From NCBI GenBank assembly GCA_049513975.1, contig JBEKVM010000175.1, positions 1-13,615 on the forward strand: a stretch of DNA of 13,615 nucleotides. Reading direction: 5' to 3'. Shown one piece after another: positions 6,836 to 13,615 of the stretch. The notes under the pieces are model-generated. The model did not search any database and was not told the DNA's origin. It worked only from the letters and a program-made list of their open reading frames with translations. Position 1 is the first letter of the stretch. Each line of letters opens with the position of its first letter. The position numbers and the translations under genes were made by a program. This DNA is from JBEKOF01 sp049513975. GTDB lineage: Bacteria; Verrucomicrobiota; Verrucomicrobiia; Limisphaerales; Palsa-1400.

Positions 6836-9811
6836 TCAGATTCCCGGGGCCTTGGTCCGGATGGAATAAAGCGATGTCCGGGCACCGATGAACAACGTGC
6901 GTCTGTCCGGTCCGCCGAACGCCAGGCCGGACGCGCGCTCCGGTGTTTCCAGCGTGCCGATCTGCTTGCCTCTCTTGTCGTAGATGTAAACATTGCCGTC
7001 GGCGATGTACACGTTGCCGGCAGCATCGGTCACGACGGCGTTGCCCCCGCGGTCGGCGAAGAGTTTGGCGGTGAGCTGGTAAGCCTTGCCAAGGGTGGCA
7101 ACCCAGGTGCGGCTGTCGTCTTCTGATGTCAAGTAGAAGTGCCGGCCGGGCTCCACGACGGCCATCTGGGAGCTTTGCGTCAATGGCCGTCCGGTGCCGC
7201 CGGCCATGAGGGCCACGTTGGAGTTGGTGGCGTAGAAATAGCCTCGGGCCTCGTTCGTAACCACACTGATGATGGACGTGTTGCTGCCTTGGCGATAGCG
7301 GTAGCCGCGGTGCTGCATGTACTCCTGCATGATGTCCAGGCGGTGATGAAGACCGACCGGGAGCAGGAGGCAGGTGCCGGGTTTCATCTCCGCGGCTTCG
7401 GTGAGCCGCTCCAACTGGCCAGAAATAATGTTGACGGTGCCGATGGCGCCGACCTGCCGGGCTCCGGGGGCAAAAGCCGCGAACAACAGCGTGGACGGTT
7501 TGACAAATCCGATGACCTGGGGCTGGTTTGGGCCGGGAACTGTCGCCAGCACATCCGCCTGCTTGTCAGCCTCGTTCCAGCGGAGAATCTTGCCGCCGAC
7601 GGCGTCAGTGAAGTAAAGGTGCCCGGCGTCATCGGCCGCGAGGCTGGTGGCGTTGCTGAACCCGCTTGCCAGTGCCTCCAGTTTGGCATCCTTGGCGAAG
7701 GCGGCGGGCAGCGGCAACGGGGTGCCCTTCTTCATCGCCTTGCCCACAACCGCGTGCGTGAAGTTGTCGGCGCGGATGGTGACGCCGCTGCCTTCTTCCA
7801 GAACGGCATTGTCAAACGACAGCCGCGTCTGGCTGAAGATGTGGATATTGTCAAATACAATGTTGTCCGAGTTGCGGACAAGCGCCGCGTAGGGCTTCGG
7901 CTGGCTCGTGCGCGACACGCGATACAGGTAGGTATTGGCGAACAGGAGGTTTTGGCAGTCCCGAATATCGAGCGAATAGGTGTTTTGGTTGCCCGTTTCC
8001 TCCTCGGTCTGCAAGCAATTGACCTCCCAGTTCCGCACATTGTGGAAGACCACCTCCACGCGATTGTGGTGTTCGTTGGAGAGTTGATAGATCCGGCCGG
8101 GGGTGGACGTGTCCTCGACCCGCACTCCGGTGGGGAGGCCGCCGCCTTCCACCCAGACGTTGCGGATAACGCCGCCGCCGCCGTTGGTGACCAGCAGGTA
8201 GGTTGGGGGCTGGCCGCCGCCACCAGCGCCCCGGCCGCCGCCGCCGCGGCCAAAACCACCGCCGCCGCCGAAGGCGATGTCATCCATCACCGACTCTTCG
8301 CCGGACATCCAGAGTATATTGGGCGACTGCCCGACGCTGCTAAATCCAAGGCCGCTAACGAGGTTCGACCCGCCCTTGGGCGAGACGATGGCGCTGACCG
8401 TGGTTCTCGTGCAATGAAGGCCGATCAACACGGTGTCTGGATTGAGCAGCAAGGGGGCGTTGGTCCGGTAGTAGCCCATTGGGAAATATAGCACGCGATG
8501 CTCTTTGATCGCGGCCTGCACATCGGTGCCGCTGTGGACCGTGAACCACTGATCCATCGGCGGCAGCAGCGGGATATCGGAGGGCACAACGGGGGCGGAC
8601 GACCGCAGCGCGCGTTGGGTGTGCCGGGTAACGATGCCGACCTCCCGCCCATCGGGCCCGATTTCCAGCCCGGCACAGAGGCGATCCACGACGTAGTACT
8701 TGCCCGGGGCCTTGAACTTTTCGAGGGCGTTGCCGAGGAACTGGGGCACATCCGCACACGCCGTGTTCACCAGCGTAACCTGATGCTTGAAGTGCTTCGC
8801 GTCACCGAACTTGACACCTGCCTTGGTGATGTTCTCAAAGCGCAGGTCGCGGCCGTAGATCTGATCGGTCTCGCCCTCGGGAATCTGGATGGCCACGGGC
8901 ATGTGGCTGAAGTTGCAGCGGATCAGCGAAAACCCCACGTCCTTTGTCTTGACACCGGCGACGGTCTGATTTTCAAAAATGGAGTCCAGCAGCAGGAATT
9001 GCCAGTTCGGGCTGGTACGCGTAGAGATAATGCCATACTGGCCGCCGGTGATACGCAGGTTGGAGGCCTGATTGCCGATGTCCTCCAACGCGGCCAGCGC
9101 CGTGCCCAGCTTGAAGTTCAAGTAGCTCAGATAACTGTGCTGCGCGACATGGAAACGCACGCACACGGCGCTGGGGTTGCCCTCGCCCACCTCAAAGTCT
9201 ATGTTGCACATCGCGCTGTTGAAATCCAGTTCGCTGGCGTCAATGACCGTTCCATCCGCCTCTCTGCTCTGGGCAAAGTGGACCATGTATTTGCCGTCGC
9301 CAAAGGGCCAGCCGCGGCCTGGTTCCTGGAAGCCGGGGGTATTCGGCGCCAGCACGAAGACCGGGCGGTTCTTGCCATAACCAAAGACGCGTGTGCCCGT
9401 CATGACGTAGAGGGTCTTGGTGAGGCGATAACGACCTTCGGGGATCAATACGATGCCGCTGCGCCCCCGGCTCATGGCCTGTTGGAGGCCGTCGGTGTCG
9501 TCGGCAATGCCATCCCCTTTCACCTTGTAAACTTCATCCGTGACGACGACAGCGGCGGGTTCATCGGGCTTCTGCGTGAAAAGCGATTGGGCGCGAAGCA
9601 GATTCCCGTAAACGCAGGTCATGAGCGCAAGGGCCGTAACGGCGAACCCAGCCAGTCCAGCGCGCGCCCTGTTTCGGTTGATGGCAGGGCGGGCAGTCCT
9701 CAGCCCGCCGTCATCCGTAATAAACTGTGACACGATATTTAGATTGCGAGAATGTGGTTGCACGTTCGTTTTGTGGCTTAAGGGTCGTGGTGGTGGGCGG
9801 AGTTTAATCAT
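6836..9811 (-). CDS. exported pectate-lyase-3 beta-helix fused to an SMP-30-like propeller
   Basis: This 991-residue protein has two catalytic-type modules. After a basic leader and a hydrophobic signal (about residues 50-75, 'AGLAGFAVTALALMTC'), residues 93-113 ('VYKVKGDGIADDTDGLQQAM') are the hallmark start of Pectate_lyase_3 (PF12708). A right-handed beta-helix follows to about 690, with repeated turns such as 'NLRITGGQYGI', 'VGFSLIRCNFSHM' and 'LDIRDCQNLLFANTYLYR'. A Gly-rich insert lies at about residues 514-534. From about 705 to the end comes an SMP-30/gluconolactonase-like beta-propeller ('TSLAADDAGHLYFTDAVGG', 'AAGNVYIADGNVYIYD', 'ASGLAFGGPDRRTLFIGA'). The first in-frame ATG, at 9811, leaves a long N-terminus before the signal; GTG at 9731-9733 is an alternative start. 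The substrate is unproven; pectin-like polysaccharide is likely. The 214-base gap to the upstream gene leaves room for its own promoter. Confidence 0.88.
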   Translation of the reverse strand: MIKLRPPPRPLSHKTNVQPHSRNLNIVSQFITDDGGLRTARPAINRNRARAGLAGFAVTALALMTCVYGNLLRAQSLFTQKPDEPAAVVVTDEVYKVKGDGIADDTDGLQQAMSRGRSGIVLIPEGRYRLTKTLYVMTGTRVFGYGKNRPVFVLAPNTPGFQEPGRGWPFGDGKYMVHFAQSREADGTVIDASELDFNSAMCNIDFEVGEGNPSAVCVRFHVAQHSYLSYLNFKLGTALAALEDIGNQASNLRITGGQYGIISTRTSPNWQFLLLDSIFENQTVAGVKTKDVGFSLIRCNFSHMPVAIQIPEGETDQIYGRDLRFENITKAGVKFGDAKHFKHQVTLVNTACADVPQFLGNALEKFKAPGKYYVVDRLCAGLEIGPDGREVGIVTRHTQRALRSSAPVVPSDIPLLPPMDQWFTVHSGTDVQAAIKEHRVLYFPMGYYRTNAPLLLNPDTVLIGLHCTRTTVSAIVSPKGGSNLVSGLGFSSVGQSPNILWMSGEESVMDDIAFGGGGGFGRGGGGRGAGGGGQPPTYLLVTNGGGGVIRNVWVEGGGLPTGVRVEDTSTPGRIYQLSNEHHNRVEVVFHNVRNWEVNCLQTEEETGNQNTYSLDIRDCQNLLFANTYLYRVSRTSQPKPYAALVRNSDNIVFDNIHIFSQTRLSFDNAVLEEGSGVTIRADNFTHAVVGKAMKKGTPLPLPAAFAKDAKLEALASGFSNATSLAADDAGHLYFTDAVGGKILRWNEADKQADVLATVPGPNQPQVIGFVKPSTLLFAAFAPGARQVGAIGTVNIISGQLERLTEAAEMKPGTCLLLPVGLHHRLDIMQEYMQHRGYRYRQGSNTSIISVVTNEARGYFYATNSNVALMAGGTGRPLTQSSQMAVVEPGRHFYLTSEDDSRTWVATLGKAYQLTAKLFADRGGNAVVTDAAGNVYIADGNVYIYDKRGKQIGTLETPERASGLAFGGPDRRTLFIGARTSLYSIRTKAPGI
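8213..8272 (-). other. Gly/Arg-rich insert inside the beta-helix gene
   Basis: About 20 codons, starting at F514, encode glycine runs broken by Phe, Arg and Ala ('FGGGGGFGRGGGGRGAGGGG'), written mostly with GGC and GGT codons. They sit between 'EESVMDDIAF' and 'YLLVTNGGGGVIRNVWVEG', two adjoining beta-helix turns, so the run most likely forms a flexible loop and is not an interdomain linker. Confidence 0.75.
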
Positions 9812-10025
9812 AGCAGCCGGGAAATTGGAAAGAATTACATGGTCTTTTCTCGGCCGGTATCACGGAAGCAAGCTTCGGAATTCCGTCAGCGTCACACCGA
9901 CGGAAGCGGGCGAGACGCCTACGCTCCCTGTGCGTTAGAATTACGCAAGTAACTTTAATGTGACCTCACTAGTGTTCCACCAGATGGCGTTGAGCTACAA
10001 AAGGTGTCCTACCCGGCCCGACCGC
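9812..10025. other. intergenic stretch upstream of the beta-helix gene
   Basis: No open frame here looks coding. The stretch holds palindromic elements: CGGAATTCCG at 9876-9885, a stem-loop at 9881-9905, and a small hairpin GGCG-AGA-CGCC at 9909-9919. No run of T follows the hairpins on the minus strand, so a Rho-independent terminator is not supported. Promoter elements for the downstream gene could not be fixed. Confidence 0.45.
9881..9905. repeat. stem-loop, 7-base perfect stem
   Basis: TTCCGTC at 9881-9887 pairs exactly with GACGGAA at 9899-9905 around an 11-base loop. GGCGAGACGCC at 9909-9919 forms a second small hairpin four bases later. Both lie between two minus-strand genes. They could be a dispersed intergenic palindrome or a weak transcript-end signal. 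Confidence 0.55.
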
Positions 10026-10739
10026 TCAGGGAACAATCTCACTCAAATTCACGGTGAGGTTTGTGATCGGCTGGTCGTTTGCGTCGAGAAACCGGGCGCA
10101 GAAGTCGGTGTTGCCACTCTGGTTGTGGATGGCGCAACGGACAACATTGGGTCCTTTTTTGAGGGTGAGTTTTTTGGAGACGCCGTCGTCAATGATGGTC
10201 AGGCGGTCGCCGTAGATGCCGATGACCTCCTGGCCGTTGACCCACCAGACCGACGCGTCGTTGGAACCGATGGCCAGGCGCGTGTTGCGCATCTCCTCCG
10301 GACTGTTGACGATGGTGACCCCCCACATCAGGACGTTGGCCGTGGACTTGTTGAACATGAGCCCGAAGTGGTAGAGGCTGAGATTGTAAAACTTCGTGTC
10401 CAGCGCGTGCCAGGTCAGGTCCGCGCCGTTGACGGTCACCTTGTCGCCGTCGTGCGGGATGACTGTGAGCTGGTTGGGAAAGTATTCCTTCTTGACCGCG
10501 GCCTGGACGGCGTTTTGGTTCACTCCGTTGGCGGGAATCGGGTCCAGAATCAACCAGCGCTGGAGGAAGCCGGCGGCATCGGTAGCTTTTACGCCGGAAC
10601 CGGCATGCACCACGAAGTCGGATGGACCGGTGGGGGCAACGCTGGGGGAGGGACCAAAATGCACCCCGGGCACGGCCAGCAGCGCCGGGCAGACCAGGAC
10701 AGCGAGCACCAGAACGGGCGTATTGCGAAATGAGGTCAT
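10026..10739 (-). CDS. exported jelly-roll protein, probably carbohydrate-binding
   Basis: This 237-residue protein starts at ATG 10739. A signal peptide covers residues about 8-22 ('VLVLAVLVCPALLAV'). Residues 58-115 ('FLQRWLILDPIPANGVNQNA', 'WHALDTKFYNL') and 135-218 ('VLMWGVTIVNSPEEM', 'RLAIGSNDASVWWVNGQEVI', 'KKLTLKKGPNVVRCAI') are beta-rich. The 'SNDASVWWVNGQ...GVSKKLTLKKGPN' pattern resembles the sugar-binding jelly-roll domains found at the ends of glycosidases. No catalytic motif is apparent. It starts 60 bases after the stop of the GH43 gene on the same strand, so the two are probably co-transcribed and it may help that enzyme bind substrate. No Shine-Dalgarno sequence is visible. 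The sequence is intact; function is inferred. Confidence 0.82.
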   Translation of the reverse strand: MTSFRNTPVLVLAVLVCPALLAVPGVHFGPSPSVAPTGPSDFVVHAGSGVKATDAAGFLQRWLILDPIPANGVNQNAVQAAVKKEYFPNQLTVIPHDGDKVTVNGADLTWHALDTKFYNLSLYHFGLMFNKSTANVLMWGVTIVNSPEEMRNTRLAIGSNDASVWWVNGQEVIGIYGDRLTIIDDGVSKKLTLKKGPNVVRCAIHNQSGNTDFCARFLDANDQPITNLTVNLSEIVP

Positions 10740-10799
10740 AAGATGGGATTAGGTTGTTTTGTGATTGGGGTCGGTGGATTTCGAGTTCTGGACCGGGCG

Positions 10800-12371
10800 T
10801 CAGGGGGCCTTAATATTCCAGCGTTGCCTGTCGCTGTCAGGATTGAACTTGGCCAGCGTGGCAAAACTGCTGCCTGCGGCCGAGAGGGCCAGCGCTTCTT
10901 TGGAGTTGGGTACGACCTTGGGCATAATGCGCCAGGTACCGTCGGCGAGTTCGTCAAACCGCCACAGTTGTTCGGGCCCTCCGGTGAAAGTCGGCAAGGA
11001 AACCAATTCCCCGTCTTCAGTGGCAGCAAGCGCTCGGTCCGTACCCGCGATGGTGATCTTGAAATAGGGCGAGCCAGGGTAGCCGCCGGCATTGGTGACC
11101 GAGGTAATGGCCCACTTCTGCTGCGCTTGACACATGTAATTAGCCATGCGGAGGTCAATGTCGCCCGTGGGCCAATTCGTCGAGACCTGCGCGACATCCT
11201 GCGGCGCGATCACGCCGCCCTGACCACCAAATCCGCCGAACCCGCCGCGACCACCGCGTCCGCCGGGCGCGTTCGTCCCTAAGGGGCCTGCGGGGCCACC
11301 GAATGCGGGAGGGCCACCGGCGGCGTTGGTGTCGCCCGGCGCACCCGGTGCGCCTGGGCCACCACGTGCGCCGCCGCGTCCGCCTCGCCCGCCAAATCCG
11401 CCACCGCCGCCTCCGCGGTTGCGACCGCCTCCGACGGGCACTCCTTCGACGGCGAGCTCGAGCGACGTGCCCGTGCGCGCCGACTCGATATCATAGGTGC
11501 CGTCTTTCATGTTCTCGCCCGCCACGGGCCAGCCGTCTTTCCACAGCAGCGGGCGGATATCCAGCACGCTGGCGCCGCCACGGTCCAGATCGGCTTCCCA
11601 GTGCATCGAGAATTTTTGGACACCATCACCCAGATTCATCAGGCCGAAGTGGCCTGGGCCAATGATACGGCCGCCGGAAGTAATCAAGAGCTTGCCGCCC
11701 GCCTGGATCATATCCACCCCCATATTGTCCAAGTAGGGACCGTACACGCTCCGGGAGCGGCCCATGCGGATGTTATAGCCGGAGTTGGCGCCCTGGCAGC
11801 AACTTTGGTGGGTGGCCAGCAAATAATACCACCCGTCGTGATAAATCATGTCCGACGCCTCACAATTGATGGCGAGGTTATAGAACTTGTTGTCCACCCG
11901 TTTGCCGGTTTTTGGGTCAAGCTCCACCAGGCGGATCGGGCCAACGTACGAGCCATAGGTGAGCCAGAGCCGTCCGTCGATGGGGTCAAGGAACGCCCCG
12001 GGGTCAATGGGGTTGACGAAGTCGCCGTCCCCTTCGTACCCAGCTATGCTCCCGCCCTCTTCCCACTTGTAGTCGGGGGACTCCGGATCGAGGGTCTTGC
12101 TCGAGATCATGGTGACGCCGGAAATGTACATGAAGTAGCGGTCGCCGATGTGGATGACGTCGGGGGCCGCGCCGGTGCGCAAGGGAGTGACGCCGCGGCG
12201 CCAGGTCCAGCCGTCATCGGAAACCAGCGGGTTGCCGCCGGTGCCATAAACATAGTACTTGCCGTCACATTGGACGACTGTGGAGGGATCGTGGATTCCA
12301 ACCTGGCCGTCTAGCGCCCACGCGGGCAAGGCTAGGGGAATAATTGCGGAAGTGAGGAGGAGGAATTTCAT
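10800..12371 (-). CDS. exported GH43-like arabinanase/xylosidase with ricin-type trefoil
   Basis: The 523-residue protein starts at ATG 12371 with a signal peptide ('KFLLLTSAIIPLALPAWA', residues 2-19). The five-bladed GH43 domain spans about 22-285 and shows all three acidic residues expected: Asp28 in 'GIHDPSTV' (base), Asp123 in 'NPIDPGAF' (pKa modulator) and Glu171 in 'NCEASDMIY' (acid). His241 in 'IIGPGHFG' matches the conserved His of endo-arabinanases. From about 289 a ricin-type beta-trefoil begins ('GTYDIESARTGTSLELAV'), with QxW-type repeats 'QQKWAI' (418-422), 'EQLWRF' (467-472) and 'RQRWNI' (515-520). A Gly-rich insert at 311-388 splits the first trefoil repeat. It probably cleaves arabinan or arabinoxylan outside the cytoplasm; the subfamily cannot be told by eye. 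It heads a likely operon with the 237-residue jelly-roll protein. Confidence 0.93.
   Translation of the reverse strand: MKFLLLTSAIIPLALPAWALDGQVGIHDPSTVVQCDGKYYVYGTGGNPLVSDDGWTWRRGVTPLRTGAAPDVIHIGDRYFMYISGVTMISSKTLDPESPDYKWEEGGSIAGYEGDGDFVNPIDPGAFLDPIDGRLWLTYGSYVGPIRLVELDPKTGKRVDNKFYNLAINCEASDMIYHDGWYYLLATHQSCCQGANSGYNIRMGRSRSVYGPYLDNMGVDMIQAGGKLLITSGGRIIGPGHFGLMNLGDGVQKFSMHWEADLDRGGASVLDIRPLLWKDGWPVAGENMKDGTYDIESARTGTSLELAVEGVPVGGGRNRGGGGGGFGGRGGRGGARGGPGAPGAPGDTNAAGGPPAFGGPAGPLGTNAPGGRGGRGGFGGFGGQGGVIAPQDVAQVSTNWPTGDIDLRMANYMCQAQQKWAITSVTNAGGYPGSPYFKITIAGTDRALAATEDGELVSLPTFTGGPEQLWRFDELADGTWRIMPKVVPNSKEALALSAAGSSFATLAKFNPDSDRQRWNIKAP
11208..11441 (-). other. Gly/Arg/Pro-rich insert inside the GH43 gene's trefoil
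   Basis: About 78 codons (residues 311-388) encode repeats of GG, RGG, GFGG and GAPGAP, with occasional Asn and Thr. They lie between the first beta-strand pair of the ricin-type domain ('TSLELAVEGVPV') and its QxW strand ('QQKWAI'). A disordered loop is likely. The plus strand shows matching CCGCC-type low complexity. Confidence 0.8.
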
Positions 12372-12402
12372 GGTGTTTGTCCGTCGGTTGGTGGAGGCGC
12401 TG

Positions 12403-12519
12403 TTAATTCAGTTTAATGTTCACGTTCAAGCAGCCGGCGATTTCCTTCCATTGGTCGCGCGTGACGTTTCTGATTGTTCTCTGCTCAGGCTGGTGCGGCT
12501 GCTTGTCTTCATCAAGCGC
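12403..12519 (-). pseudogene. possible remnant tail of an unidentified gene
   Basis: After a TGA, one frame on the minus strand reads 38 codons ending 'RTIRNVTRDQWKEIAGCLN' and 'VNIKLN' before TAA at 12403-12405. The ending looks like a real protein C-terminus (amphipathic helix plus strand) and differs from the low-quality shadows around it. It has no start codon and lies between the esterase remnant and the GH43 start. I do not recognise the family. It could be the end of a gene lost by deletion, or chance. Confidence 0.25.
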
Positions 12520-12531
12520 TCATTGAAATGG

Positions 12532-12822
12532 CTAATCCTGGAAAAGCAAGCGCGCGAATTCATTAAAGCTCCGCCGCCAAGTCTGCCATTCGTGTGTTGA
12601 TCCCGTGGATTCGTAAAAGTAGCTCTTGACACCAGCCTGCTTGAGCGCGTCGGCGGCCGTCTTGTCCGCCGGAGCCCCAGGCTCGAGGCTGCCGAAGCTG
12701 AAGAAAACGACTTTGGCCTTTTGCCTGAATTCCTCCATGTCGGTAATTTCGGATGGTGTCGTTGGCAATAATTCCATCCGGCCGAAAAATGATCGGCTGC
12801 CGATGCTTCCAACGGCTTGGAC
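12532..12822 (-). pseudogene. C-terminal remnant of an esterase-D-type (feruloyl/acetyl) esterase
   Basis: About 96 codons from 12822 to TAG at 12532-12534 read 'ITDMEEFRQKAKVVFFSFGS', 'DALKQAGVKSYFYESTGSTHE' and 'WQTWRRSFNEFARLLFQD'. The last part, with the catalytic His in 'STHEWQTWRRSF', is the typical ending of PF00756 esterases such as feruloyl or acetylxylan esterases. The nucleophile elbow (G-x-S-x-G) and about two-thirds of the enzyme are absent. The preceding DNA is a different gene, the SGNH remnant, in another frame. Intact relatives remove feruloyl or acetyl groups from arabinoxylan, which would suit the adjoining GH43 enzyme. The remnant cannot be catalytic. The join with the SGNH remnant falls near 12822-12827; how far homology extends towards it is uncertain ('AVGSIGSRSFFGR'). 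Confidence 0.75.
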
Positions 12823-12826
12823 TCGG

Positions 12827-13458
12827 CTGCTCAAACAGATCGAGAGCCACCGCTTCGGCCATGAGCCGGTAGCCTTGGGTATTGGGATGCACATAATCAC
12901 CGGTCAACTCCTTTCGGATGCGCAATGGGTTCTGCGGGTCCTGAACGACTTTCTCGAAGTCCAGCACCGCATCGAACCGGCGGGTTTCCCGAATCCACTT
13001 GTTCACGGCTTGCCGCGTGGTCTCGTTGGCGGGCTCCAGCTTCATTGTCCTGGCACCATCAAACGTCAGCACATGGTCCGTTTCTGGCACGATGTCTGGC
13101 CCGTGCGCAGCGCCGTCCGCCGAAACCCGCAACGCCACATGGGCGCCGCCGATCATAAGCGGCTGTTTCGAAAAGCGATTGCTCACCTTTACCCTCAGCC
13201 CGGTCCCCCCAGCTTGACGAACATGTTTAAGCGGAGCGTCTGATCGTGGAACATTGGCACGGTTTGCGGTGTTCCGTTGATCGTGGTCGGGAGGTAGCCG
13301 ACCGCCCAGGCGTCCACCCTCTTGCGTTCCGCCGTTGCGTTGGTAACGGGCACCGTGGTCTGGATCTGCGCACCCGCCGCTCCGACCAGCAGGCACACTG
13401 CCAACGCCAGGCATATCGCTGGTCGGCGGTGGCGCCGGTATCGTTTATTATATAACAT
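12827..13458 (-). pseudogene. SGNH/GDSL hydrolase with a frameshift and its catalytic centre deleted
   Basis: ATG 13458 opens a signal peptide ('RRPAICLALAVCLLVGAAGA'), followed by 'VDAWAVGYLPTTINGTPQTV' and 'FHDQTLRLNMFVKLGG', the start of an SGNH hydrolase jelly-roll. At the C6 run 13205-13210 the frame breaks. One extra base would restore 'KLGGTGLRVKVSNRF', and the match continues in the new frame through 'IGGAHVALRVSADG' and 'DHVLTFDGARTMKLEP'. It then jumps, in frame near 13028-13036, straight to 'TTRQAVNKWIRETRRFDAVLD' and 'GDYVHPNTQGYRLMAEAVALD'. The GDS nucleophile block and the Gly/Asn oxyanion blocks, roughly 250 residues in relatives, are gone; only the Asp-x-x-His block (DYVH) remains. 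It is certainly inactive unless the sequence is misassembled. An upstream TTG at 13474-13476 would add six residues before the ATG. Confidence 0.8.
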
Positions 13459-13615
13459 TAAGAGACTCGTTGGCAAAGCTCAACGTTCCAATGCTCGGGC
13501 AGCCCTGGTACATCGTGACCCCCCTCCGCCTTGCTTTTGGCCGATTTAATGTGTTGTTTTGGTGTCACGGTATGACTTTACCCTTGGTTTGCTGGGCGTT
13601 TGACGTTGGAGCTTG

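Noticed and set aside
6761..6850. GATTCCCGGGGC at 6761-6772 and again at 6839-6850
   Set aside because: A 12-base direct repeat containing the SmaI-like palindrome CCCGGG. It lies near two converging stops, but with two copies in GC-rich DNA and no further match it may be chance.
7139..8491. Open frame of 450 codons on the plus strand
   Set aside because: It is antisense to the beta-helix/propeller gene, which has clear domain motifs; this frame has none.
9960..10015. tRNA-like string GTAGCTCAACGCC on the minus strand
   Set aside because: It resembles a D-arm, but I could not find an acceptor stem, anticodon arm or TTC loop to go with it.
13447..13452. Perfect TATAAT (minus strand) with TTGCCA 18 bases upstream
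   Set aside because: It falls within the first codons of the SGNH remnant (ATG at 13458), so it cannot drive that start. It would only matter if translation began further downstream, and no suitable start is seen there.

Overview
The window looks like chromosomal DNA of a Verrucomicrobiota bacterium, probably a Pedosphaera/Limisphaerales-type polysaccharide degrader. This rests on recognition, not a search. The signs are GC-rich DNA, many exported proteins with signal peptides, a LamG protein with the 'SW..ADAGFTLQSNTNL...TFYRLAK' tail typical of that phylum, a DUF1552-type protein, and starts with poor Shine-Dalgarno sequences.

Layout. Positions 2-112 hold the end of an unidentified gene. 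Positions 187-2430 (+) encode a large exported protein with a beta-rich N-terminal half and a helical, (alpha/alpha)-barrel-like C-terminal half. Positions 2528-5801 are a scar. It holds a 5'-truncated LamG/discoidin-like gene with an internal stop (-), a frameshifted ISL3-family transposase (+), about 340 bases without genes, and the C-terminal end of a DUF1552 protein (+). Next come a small intact secreted protein (5798-6403, +) and the C-terminal third of an SGNH/sialate O-acetylesterase-type esterase (6403-6762, +).

From 6836 to 12371 three intact minus-strand genes encode exported carbohydrate-active proteins. In transcription order they are a GH43 arabinanase/xylosidase-like enzyme with a ricin-type trefoil, a small jelly-roll protein, and a 991-residue pectate-lyase-3 beta-helix fused to an SMP-30/gluconolactonase-like propeller. 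Upstream of them (12403-13458, -) lie the remains of a 38-codon tail, an esterase-D-type enzyme and an SGNH hydrolase that has lost its catalytic centre.

Taken together this reads as a plant-polysaccharide (pectin, arabinan or xylan) degradation locus. The backbone-cleaving and side-chain enzymes are intact, but all three esterase genes are decayed. The most distinctive feature is a glycine/arginine-rich low-complexity insert found in two neighbouring enzymes, apparently inside loops of folded domains. No CRISPR array, rRNA, tRNA or defence system was seen. I found no convincing new system; the decay pattern and the Gly-rich inserts are the points worth a second look.
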